Shown here: positions 1 through 6,592 of the stretch, piece by piece
Numbering within the stretch: the first letter of the stretch is position 1
Layout: each line of letters starts with the position of its first letter
From: Chryseobacterium sp.
Lineage (GTDB): Bacteria > Bacteroidota > Bacteroidia > Flavobacteriales > Weeksellaceae
Direction: 5' to 3'
DNA length: 10,306 nucleotides
Assembly: GCA_017989575.1 (NCBI GenBank)
Contig: JAGNPP010000069.1
Span: 1 to 10,306, forward strand
Made by a program: the position numbers and the translations under genes
Notes under the pieces: generated by a model
What the model was told of the DNA's origin: nothing
The model's input: the letters and a program-made list of their open reading frames with translations, nothing else
The model's database searches: none

Positions 1-448
1 CTGAAGCATTAATTCCTTCTCCTGAATCTTTAATGTCAGATTTCCCACCTTTCTTTTCAATCAATCTGATGTTTTTGATTTCGATATTTTTGTCGATGGG
101 TTTCAACATATCGTACATCGTCAAAGCTACAACAGAAACCGAATGCATCGCTTCCACTTCTACTCCGGTTTTGTAAATCGTGTGGATTTCTGAAGTAATA
201 TGAACATCCAAATCTTTAATTTCAAACTGAATCGATGCGAATTCTATCGGAAGCGGATGACAATCGGGAATGATGTCGCTGGTTTTTTTCGCTCCGAATA
301 ATCCAGCTGTTTTTGACATTTCGAAAACATTTCCTTTAGGAACTTTGTTGTTCACAATCGCATCGATTGTTTCCTGCGAACTCACGCTGAGAACGGCTTC
401 AGCAATTGCTTTTCTGAGTGTGTTATTTTTATGAGTAATATTAACCAT
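1..448 (-). CDS. moaC: MoaC, cyclic pyranopterin monophosphate synthase (partial, possibly MoaC-MoaB fusion)
   Basis: MoaC acts after MoaA and rearranges 3',8-cyclo-GTP into cyclic pyranopterin monophosphate in the cytosol. The reading frame opens at an ATG at 448-446 and is open to the left edge, giving 149 residues with no stop. Family signatures are clear: CHPLP at residues 63-67 (substrate-binding His), TGVEVEAMHSVSVVALT at about 94-110, and YDMLKPIDK at 112-120 with the Asp113/Lys116 pair matching the catalytic Asp128/Lys131 of E. coli MoaC. GGKSD at 134-138 is where stand-alone MoaC proteins normally end. Here at least 11 more residues follow, which suggests the MoaC/MoaB(MogA) fusion common in Bacteroidota, but the rest is outside the window. 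A 57-bp AT-rich gap separates it from moaE. No Shine-Dalgarno site is visible. Confidence 0.93.
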   Translation of the reverse strand, partial: MVNITHKNNTLRKAIAEAVLSVSSQETIDAIVNNKVPKGNVFEMSKTAGLFGAKKTSDIIPDCHPLPIEFASIQFEIKDLDVHITSEIHTIYKTGVEVEAMHSVSVVALTMYDMLKPIDKNIEIKNIRLIEKKGGKSDIKDSGEGINAS

Positions 449-505
449 TATCTACTATTTTTAAATTATTTTAATGAATTTGATAAAAATATAAATTGAA
501 AAAAA

Positions 506-943
506 TTACTTATTTTCTTTCCAAGAATGCGAATCGTCTTCAAAAATTTCCTTTCCCCAAAGCGGAATTTCTCTCTTAATTCTATCCACCATTTCGTCGC
601 AAGCATTGATGGCTTCTTTCCGATGTGGCGCAGAAGTGAAAACGAAAAGACAAATTTCTCCGACCTTAATATTTCCTAGAGAATGATAAATATGAGCGCA
701 AGTCAAACCGTATTTTGTAATGATTTCTTCATGGATTTCGTGGGCTTTTTCTAGCGCCATTTCTTGATAAGTGGTGAATTCTATCGACTGAACTTTTTTA
801 TCATCCATCACATCTTCTCGAATTTGACCAAGGAAAATACTGTGTCCGCCAATGTTGGTTTTCACCGTGTGTTTGGTGATACTTTCCGCAACAAATGCTG
901 GATTGATGGGACCTTCAATAAAGATATTTTTGATTTTTTTCAT
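506..943 (-). CDS. moaE: MoaE, molybdopterin synthase large (catalytic) subunit
   Basis: MoaE is the catalytic half of molybdopterin synthase. With thiocarboxylated MoaD it converts cyclic pyranopterin phosphate into the dithiolene molybdopterin. I start it at the ATG at 943-941, giving 145 residues, the usual MoaE length. The frame continues upstream to 1048, but that stretch only overlaps the 3' end of the moeB-like gene. The chosen start overlaps that gene's TGA as ATGA, a typical coupled junction. Visible motifs are GGHSIFLGQIRED (32-44, with the conserved Arg42), SAPHRKEA (104-111) and DRIKREIPLWGKE (120-132). In E. coli the catalytic lysines are Lys119 and Lys126. Here Lys123 matches the first, while the position of the second is Gly130, with Lys131 directly after it. 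This is probably a lineage variant. Confidence 0.93.
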   Translation of the reverse strand: MKKIKNIFIEGPINPAFVAESITKHTVKTNIGGHSIFLGQIREDVMDDKKVQSIEFTTYQEMALEKAHEIHEEIITKYGLTCAHIYHSLGNIKVGEICLFVFTSAPHRKEAINACDEMVDRIKREIPLWGKEIFEDDSHSWKENK

Positions 944-2028
944 TTTAAAATTGATTTTGCTCCGGCTGGAAAATGCTTGATTTCCTTTTCCGGAAAATGA
1001 TTTTTTGCGATTTCTAATGCTTTTTTGCTTCTGATTCCAGATGCGCAAACGAAACAGAGATTTTTATAGGAATTGAATTGATTTAAATTTTCTTCTAATG
1101 AAACTAAAGGAAATTCTAAGATTTTTAATGATAAAATTCTCGGTTGCTCATCGGCTTCTCTCACATCAATCAAAATGCTATCCTCTTGATTTAAAAACAA
1201 TTGAAGCTCTGAAAACGAACTTATTTCATCATTTTTATTAAGATTACAAAACTCGTTATAATCAAAGTTTTGAAATTCTTCAATAGTTTTTGGTCCCGAT
1301 TTTTCTTGATTTTCATTAAAATTAATTGTCATTGATTGATAATTTTTGGTATTAAAAATCAATAATTGGTGAATTAGAGTTTCGGGAGAGCTGGTTATTA
1401 ATTTGATGACTTCATTCGCCTGAAAAGTCCCGATAACAGCCGAATGCGACGGCAAAACTCCCGCCTCATTGCAAGTCGGAACTTCATTTTGATTGGGCGG
1501 AATCGGGAAAAGGTCACGATAATTGGTCACTTGATTTTCCTTTTCCACATTAAAAACCGAAACCTGACCTTCATCCCGAAAAATCGATGCATAGACCAAA
1601 GGTTTTTTCATCAAAAAGCAAGCATCATTCAGTAGATATCGGGTTGTAAAATTGTCGGTGCAATCTACAATAATGTCGTAATTTTCAATTAAATGAATAA
1701 CATTTCCGGTCGTTATGCGCTCATTAAAAATTTCAATTTCGGCTTCGGAATTTCTGTTTTTCAGATGTTTTTCGGCAACGATAACTTTGGGGAAACCAAT
1801 ATCTTTTTCATCAAACAAAAACTGGCGATGCAGATTTTGAATTTCAACCACATCAAAATCTACAATCCCGATTTTCCCAATTCCCGAAGAAACCAAAACC
1901 TGAAGCGCAGGACAACCCAAACCTCCCGAACCAACCACCAACACAGAAGAATTCAACAATTTATCTTGCGAAGAAATCCCAAAATCCGGAAGGATGATTT
2001 GTCTGTTGTATCTTTCTAAATTCATCAT
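940..2028 (-). CDS. moeB: MoeB/ThiF/HesA-type adenylyltransferase with C-terminal rhodanese domain
   Basis: This 362-residue E1-like enzyme adenylates the C-terminal glycine of MoaD (encoded just upstream) so that it can be thiocarboxylated. The N-terminal ThiF domain (about 1-245) shows the GSGGLG nucleotide-binding loop (33-38), DFD (57-59), LHRQFLF (66-72), CTDN (123-126, with the catalytic-type Asp125) and PTCNEAGVLP (184-193). The last 85 residues or so form a rhodanese-like domain with LIDVRE (286-291) and CASGIRS (328-334), whose Cys328 is the expected persulfide carrier. The four Zn-binding cysteines of E. coli MoeB are absent: its CYRC motif reads NYRD at 169-172, and no C-terminal CxxC is present. 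This matches the longer rhodanese-fused type as I recall it. A second ATG lies one codon in (2025). Only 11 bp separate it from moaD, and its stop overlaps the moaE start. Confidence 0.9.
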   Translation of the reverse strand: MMNLERYNRQIILPDFGISSQDKLLNSSVLVVGSGGLGCPALQVLVSSGIGKIGIVDFDVVEIQNLHRQFLFDEKDIGFPKVIVAEKHLKNRNSEAEIEIFNERITTGNVIHLIENYDIIVDCTDNFTTRYLLNDACFLMKKPLVYASIFRDEGQVSVFNVEKENQVTNYRDLFPIPPNQNEVPTCNEAGVLPSHSAVIGTFQANEVIKLITSSPETLIHQLLIFNTKNYQSMTINFNENQEKSGPKTIEEFQNFDYNEFCNLNKNDEISSFSELQLFLNQEDSILIDVREADEQPRILSLKILEFPLVSLEENLNQFNSYKNLCFVCASGIRSKKALEIAKNHFPEKEIKHFPAGAKSILK

Positions 2029-2039
2029 AATTTTAAATT

Positions 2040-2273
2040 TTAACCTCCCGAATATGGCGGTAACAAAGCAATTTCTGATGGTATGGAAATGATTTTGCTA
2101 TCGTTTGCTTTCACGCCGTTTACGATAATTAAAAAAGTTGATTCTTTCAATTCTGGGAATTTTTCGAAGAGTTTTACTTTTAATTCTGAAACAGACGTTA
2201 CGTTTTCAGAATCCAAATCGTATTCGTTTCCGTTGAAAATATCGGTCAGTTTTCCAAATATTTTTAGTTTCAT
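2040..2273 (-). CDS. moaD: MoaD, molybdopterin synthase sulfur-carrier subunit
   Basis: MoaD is the ubiquitin-fold sulfur donor of molybdopterin synthase. Its C-terminal glycine is adenylated by the MoeB-like protein, carries a thiocarboxylate, and inserts into MoaE. The protein has 77 residues, as usual for the family. It starts with the beta-strand MKLKIFGKL, carries the VNG turn at 51-53, and ends in LPPYSGG, with the obligatory GG as the last two residues before TAA. It lies 11 bp before the moeB-like gene and 11 bp after the broken TonB-dependent receptor, so it must be transcribed through that pseudogene unless a local promoter exists. I saw no clear Bacteroidota promoter in the short gap. 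Confidence 0.93.
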   Translation of the reverse strand: MKLKIFGKLTDIFNGNEYDLDSENVTSVSELKVKLFEKFPELKESTFLIIVNGVKANDSKIISIPSEIALLPPYSGG

Positions 2274-2284
2274 TTTAATTAAAT

Positions 2285-3744
2285 TTAAAAATGATAATTC
2301 ACTGCTGTGATGAAGTTTCTGCCCTCTTTTGGATAGCCGTAAGAAAGGTAATAATTTTTGTCAAATAAATTTCTAACACCCAAATCGAAGTTGACTCCTT
2401 TGACAATATTTACCGATAATTTTGCATTAACCAAGGTAAATTGCGGAGCTTGTTCGCCTGTGCTGGTCGTGTATCTTTTTCCGTAAAATTCCATATTGAC
2501 GTTGAGCGTCGAGCGTAATCTTGGAACTTCTAATTTGGTATAAGCCATCATTTTATGATTCGGAACGTCGGTAAATTTTTCGTTGCTTCTTTCCGTTTTA
2601 TCTTTCATATCGATGTAGCTGTAATTGGCTCCCAGAGTCACATTTTTAATTGGATTTTAGCCAAATGCCAATTCATAACCTTGGAAAACTGCCTTCCCAA
2701 TATTAACGTTTTGACAGATGGGATTTCTGTTGTCTAAAGTCCCTACAGTTCTGGCAAAAATGGCATCTTTAATATTGTTGATGAAACCCGAAACTTCATA
2801 ATTGAATTTGTTCCCCACTTTCGCAGAATACGTGACATCGTAAGCCCAAGTGTATTCTGATTTCAAATCCGGATTGGGAACCTGACTTCCGAATCGGCTG
2901 GAATATCGCTCTTTTTGGGAAGCAAATCTTGACCTTTTGGAAGCAGAAACCGTAACTGAATGATTTTTAAGTGGTTCTACAATAATCCACATTTGTAATC
3001 GAATGTATTATCAGAACCTTTCGGAAAATCGTACAATATATTTTTTTCTCCGGACTCATAATGAGTTCCGTATTCCTGAGCTTTAATATTATTTCTTGAA
3101 TTATAAGAAGCTCCAACCACCGTTTTTATAAATGAATTAATGGTCACAACATCCTCTAAACCAACATAAAACGTATTATCTCTGTAATTTTGTTCAGGTT
3201 CACCAGTTTTGAATTTTTGTCCGGTTGATTTGTTCGCCAAAATTTCTTCGTTATATTCTGTATGAGAATCAAATTTATCATTAACAGAAAGCGTGATGAC
3301 ATTATTTTTAATCACTTCGGTTGTTAAATTTAAAATTCCACCTAAAGAATAATCATCGTAAACACTTGAAAATGACAAGTTTTTATTAAGCAAAGAATAT
3401 TGATCGTCATCATATTGCTTCATTTTATTGTAATAAGTGTAATAATATCCTGTGAAATTCAAAAAGGTTTTCTCAGCAACAATACTTCCCTCATTTCTAG
3501 CACCTATTTGCGTAATACTCACTCCGGACAAAAGATTGACTGCATCTACAACATTCGTTTTATTAAAATCCTTAATCAACTGCGCATCAATCTTGTGAAT
3601 TGGGCCTTCATTTTTTTCTTTTCCCAAGATATTTACTTCCTGGATTTCGTAATAATTATTTAAGGAATCCACCTTAGTTTTTTCCTGTGCGTACACGTTT
3701 AATGATAGCAGAATTGCTCCTGCCACTGCATAATTCTTATTCAT
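2285..3744 (-). pseudogene. Decayed TonB-dependent outer-membrane receptor
   Basis: This is the remnant of a TonB-dependent receptor (plug plus 22-strand barrel) for uptake across the outer membrane. The start (ATG 3744-3742) overlaps the mobA stop as ATGA. Residues 1-20 are a Sec signal peptide ending LNVYAQ. A plug start follows (VVDAVNLLSGVSITQI, about 65-80), but at about residue 90 (near 3475) the text jumps from GARNEGSIV into mid-barrel sequence. The usual RGFD, IDG and YGPxxLGG plug motifs and the first barrel strands are missing, roughly 170-200 residues. Near 2975-2990 the frame ends at a TAG (2976-2978 region) while homology continues in another frame (KNHSVTVSASKRSRFASQKE). A TAA at 2657-2659 then interrupts that frame, which resumes as NPIKNVTLGANYSYID and runs to the C-terminal barrel strand ending in VNYHF, with aromatic terminal Phe. 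What remains codes for about 486 codons, against about 650-700 for intact receptors. The substrate is unknown; location suggests molybdate or another metal complex. Confidence 0.88.
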
Positions 3745-4310
3745 TTGTATAAATTGTTGTTGAATATAATTTCTGCATTCCGGAAGTTTTCCGGCGTATT
3801 TATATTTAAAAGCTGATGCTCAAAACTGTCTTCTAAATCGATGTAATGAGCGTTTTGTTGTTCCAGAAAGCTAATCATTCTGAGGTTTCCGCTTTCGATG
3901 GTTTTCTTTAAATCTGTAAGAATAGAAAAAGGATAAATGCCTAAAACCGGATACAATTTTTCGCCAAAACGCACGACATTGATTCTGTTTTCTATTTTTT
4001 TTTGAAGAATATTTTTAATTAAATCTGAAGAAACGAAGGGCATATCGCAACTGCAAACAAAAATATCTTCCTGGCAAAATTCTAAGGCGGAGCGAATTCC
4101 ACCAATGGGACCTTTTTGTGTCGTAACATCTTTAATAATACCCTTCGAAATTGGATAATTATTATGATTTCCTGAAATAAAAATCTCTTCAAAAACAAAA
4201 AACAAATTATCGATAACGTGCTGTATCACGGTTTTTCCGCCCAAAATCATCGAGGCTTTATCTTGTCCCATTCTGGAACTTTTGCCTCCTGCTAAAATGA
4301 TGGCTTGCAT
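3741..4310 (-). CDS. mobA: MobA, molybdenum cofactor guanylyltransferase
   Basis: MobA transfers GMP from GTP to Mo-molybdopterin, giving the guanine dinucleotide form used by nitrate reductases and other DMSO-reductase-family enzymes. This fits the molybdoenzyme at the head of the cluster. The 189-residue protein is a single Rossmann-like nucleotidyltransferase domain: LAGGKSSRMGQDKA at 6-19 (GTP-binding loop, with Arg13 and Lys18), QKGPIGGIRSAL at 65-76, and CDMPF at 88-92, whose Asp89 matches the Mg-binding Asp101 of E. coli MobA. Length is near the family norm of about 190-200. It starts 13 bp after the ModE-like gene, and its TGA overlaps the ATG of the broken receptor. An NTP-transferase of another pathway (MocA type) is possible but less likely here. 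Confidence 0.92.
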   Translation of the reverse strand: MQAIILAGGKSSRMGQDKASMILGGKTVIQHVIDNLFFVFEEIFISGNHNNYPISKGIIKDVTTQKGPIGGIRSALEFCQEDIFVCSCDMPFVSSDLIKNILQKKIENRINVVRFGEKLYPVLGIYPFSILTDLKKTIESGNLRMISFLEQQNAHYIDLEDSFEHQLLNINTPENFRNAEIIFNNNLYK

Positions 4311-4323
4311 TTTTTTATTTTAT

Positions 4324-4665
4324 TTAAAATTTTGGAACATCAAACATCTCATCTTCAGAAAATTTCATAAAACATTCCTCGGCTGTTTTGAATTTTTTTA
4401 CAATTTTTTTTCCGTATTCTGTGAGTGAACTTTTTCCGCCGGATTTCCCGCCCGCTTCTTTGATGACGATTTCTTTGGACGAATTGGCGTTGATGTCCCG
4501 CACAATTCCCCACGCTTTTCGATACGGAATTTTCAAAATTTTTGAAGCTTCTGTGATGGAACCCAACTCATCGATTTGCTCCAAAAGCCTAGCTCTTCCG
4601 ATGCCGATTTTCAGTCCGGATTCGGTTTCAATCCAGATTCTGCCTTTGATTTTCAGACTTTCCAT
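4324..4665 (-). CDS. ModE-type winged-helix regulator (DNA-binding domain only)
   Basis: This 113-residue protein matches the N-terminal LysR-like winged-helix domain of ModE, the molybdate-responsive regulator. Residues 27-59 form the helix-turn-helix (LLEQIDELGSITEASKIL, then IPYRKAWGIVRDIN). Residues 68-90 form the wing, with the family's glycine/serine-rich AGGKSGGKSSLTEYGKKI. It has no C-terminal Mop/TOBE molybdate-binding domains (full E. coli ModE is about 260 residues), so molybdate sensing would need another mechanism or partner. Such short ModE-like proteins are known. The start codon lies inside the end of moeA, with a 13-bp overlap, and mobA follows after 13 bp. It may regulate this operon, but I could not identify an operator because the upstream region is outside the window. 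Confidence 0.87.
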   Translation of the reverse strand: MESLKIKGRIWIETESGLKIGIGRARLLEQIDELGSITEASKILKIPYRKAWGIVRDINANSSKEIVIKEAGGKSGGKSSLTEYGKKIVKKFKTAEECFMKFSEDEMFDVPKF

Positions 4666-5849
4666 ATTTTGACTTTTTCTCCGATGTTGATTTCTGTTTC
4701 GCCTTCAGCAAATTCCACCAGACAGTTGGCTTGTGCTACAGAATCCATTTTATAAGATTCCTGCGCATTGAGAATTTGTACTTTTCCTTTTGCGTAAAAA
4801 GCTTTCAGAAACTGGGTTTGCTCTTTGTTTTTTTTCTTTGCAAAAGATTCTGAAATGCCCAAATCTTGTTCTTCATCAAACTCTTTTCGTCCAATGCAAC
4901 CGAGCAAAAACGGCTTCACATATTGATGATAGCAGGAAAAAACAGAAGCTGGATTTCCGGGCAACGCAAAAACAAATTTCTCTTCAACTTTTCCGAAATA
5001 CAAAGGTTTTCCGGGTTTTTGTTTGATTTTGTAAAATAATTCTGAAACACCTATTTTTTCCAAAGCGGGTTTCACATAATCATAATCTCCTACAGAAATT
5101 CCGCCTGTAATCAATAAAACATCCACAGTTTCTAAGCCTTTTTTTATAGCAGAAAAAGTCGCTTCCTCCGTATCTTCAACGTGATTAGTGAACGAAAACT
5201 GATGATTAATTTCTGCCAAAGCCGATTGAAGCGTGTAGGTGTTAGAATTGTAAATTTCCCCTTCCAGAAGTGGTTTCCCTATTTCCACCAATTCATTTCC
5301 CGTATAGAGAAATCCGATTTTTAATTTTTTGTGAACGGCTATTTTCTCAATTCCAAATCCTGCTAAAAACCCGATGACTGCGTGATTGACCAACGTATTT
5401 TCTTCAATTATTTTTGTTCCGATTTTGGTTTGAGAAGCTTTCAAACGAATATTTTTTTCTTTTGAAATTTCATCATCATTTAATTTTATTCTGTCGTCAA
5501 TTCTGCTTGTTTTTTCCTGCATAATCACGGTATCGACACCATTAGGAATTTTTGCTCCCGTAAAAATGCGCACCGCTTCTCCTCTACTCAAAATAAAATC
5601 GTTTTTCGAAATCCCAGCAGGAATGATTTCAGTGACTTTTAATTCTGAAAAATCTTCCAAATCCTCAAATCGAAATCCGTAACCATCCATCGCAGAATTG
5701 TCGAAAGACGGAACATCTAATGTTGCAAAAATCGGTTCTGAGGTGTAAGAACCTTGTGCATCTAAAATTGGGAGCGTCACTTTTTCTGTACGGAAAATTT
5801 GTGTTTCGATTATTTTTTTAGCTTCGGAAACGGAGATGAAATGGTTCAT
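4653..5849 (-). CDS. moeA: MoeA, molybdopterin molybdenumtransferase
   Basis: MoeA ligates molybdate into adenylylated molybdopterin, releasing AMP and forming Mo-molybdopterin. The 398-residue protein is close to E. coli MoeA (411). Visible motifs are VPSFDNSAMDGYGFR (46-60, the family signature), RIFTGAKIPNGVDTVIMQE (94-112), YTGNELVE (182-189), LITGGISVGDYDYVK (246-260, with the catalytic-type Asp255), KQKPGKPLYFGK (276-287) and ALPGNPASVF (295-304). The usual NIRxxGED loop reads NIRLKASQTKIG (134-145), so the position of E. coli Asp142 is Gln140. I recall similar SQ variants in other Bacteroidota. The start is the ATG at 5849-5847, 64 bp after the lipoprotein gene. The 3' end overlaps the ModE-like gene by 13 bp. 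Confidence 0.94.
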   Translation of the reverse strand: MNHFISVSEAKKIIETQIFRTEKVTLPILDAQGSYTSEPIFATLDVPSFDNSAMDGYGFRFEDLEDFSELKVTEIIPAGISKNDFILSRGEAVRIFTGAKIPNGVDTVIMQEKTSRIDDRIKLNDDEISKEKNIRLKASQTKIGTKIIEENTLVNHAVIGFLAGFGIEKIAVHKKLKIGFLYTGNELVEIGKPLLEGEIYNSNTYTLQSALAEINHQFSFTNHVEDTEEATFSAIKKGLETVDVLLITGGISVGDYDYVKPALEKIGVSELFYKIKQKPGKPLYFGKVEEKFVFALPGNPASVFSCYHQYVKPFLLGCIGRKEFDEEQDLGISESFAKKKNKEQTQFLKAFYAKGKVQILNAQESYKMDSVAQANCLVEFAEGETEINIGEKVKIWKV

Positions 5850-5913
5850 TTTTGATGAGTGTTGAATGTTTGATGATGGAAGTCTTAAAGGTCATTTCTT
5901 ACACAATTTCGAA

Positions 5914-6522
5914 TTATTTCACGCGGGTTACTTCGATGCTTTTCAGCCATTTGACATGGCGTGGACCGGTTTTGGCATCAGTCATACTTACTAAAATCAT
6001 TTCTCCTTTTTCTTTCAGCGGTTTTCCGTTTTGCTCAAATAATACAAATACTTTTTCGCCAGTCGGATTGTTGAATAATTCTGCCCAAGAAAATGTGGCT
6101 TTGTAATCGTCTGAAGCTCTTGCAACAATGTAGAAATTGCGGTCTTTATGCTCTTGTTGTGCGATTTTTGCTTTTTCCAAAATGTCGGTTAGCAAAACTC
6201 CTTTTGTAGATTCTACGCTGTCTTTTGTCAATCCTTTCTGGCAAACAATTTTGAAATCTTTGAGTTCTACGACTTTCATTTTTTTCAAAGAATCCACCGT
6301 TAAAGTCAATGGTGTTAAGACATCCCCCGTTACTTTTATTTCTTTACTCACATATTTTAAATCATCTTTCTCGTCGTGTTTATGGTTTTCTTTTTCTTCA
6401 GAATGTTTTTGAGAAGTTTTTGCAGAATTATCGTTCGCTGTATTGGTTGCTTCAGATTTTTTGCATTGTAACATTGTGATTGCAATCATCACAATCGTAA
6501 TCAAATTGGTTAATTTTTTCAT
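5914..6522 (-). CDS. Lipoprotein with sulfite-oxidase-type molybdopterin-binding domain
   Basis: The 202-residue product begins with a lipoprotein signal peptide: KK, a hydrophobic stretch (5-19) and Cys20 in MLQCKK as the likely lipidated residue. A charged, His/Glu/Lys-rich linker follows (about 38-55, including KHSEEKENHKHDEKDD). Residues 62-202 resemble the oxidoreductase molybdopterin-binding domain (PF00174-like). The signs are VTGDVLTPLTLTVDSLKKM (64-82), KIVCQKG (91-97) with Cys94 at the place of the Mo-ligand Cys, GVLLTDIL (108-115), ASDDYKATFSWAEL (136-149), and TGPRHVKWLKSIEV (185-198). It is about the size of this domain alone and has no dimerisation domain or heme. It would be anchored in the periplasm or at the surface. 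Whether it binds Moco and what it oxidises or reduces is unknown. It lies between moaA (70 bp) and moeA (64 bp), so co-expression is likely. Confidence 0.78.
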   Translation of the reverse strand: MKKLTNLITIVMIAITMLQCKKSEATNTANDNSAKTSQKHSEEKENHKHDEKDDLKYVSKEIKVTGDVLTPLTLTVDSLKKMKVVELKDFKIVCQKGLTKDSVESTKGVLLTDILEKAKIAQQEHKDRNFYIVARASDDYKATFSWAELFNNPTGEKVFVLFEQNGKPLKEKGEMILVSMTDAKTGPRHVKWLKSIEVTRVK

Positions 6523-6592
6523 TGGTAATTACTAATGAATTGTTTGAAATCTTATGGTTATGTTTTTTTTATCCTATCGGTTGGCAAAATTT

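Noticed and set aside
449..505. Promoter for moaC in the AT-rich gap
   Set aside because: No convincing TAnnTTTG/TTG pair is present; AT richness alone is not evidence.
944..1048. Upstream extension of moaE
   Set aside because: The added 35 residues are basic, low-complexity and overlap the rhodanese coding end. The ATG at 943 gives a normal MoaE N-terminus and an ATGA overlap.
2657..2992. Separate short gene between the receptor halves
   Set aside because: Its sequence is mid-barrel TonB-dependent receptor in the same frame as the next fragment, separated only by a TAA, so it is part of the pseudogene.
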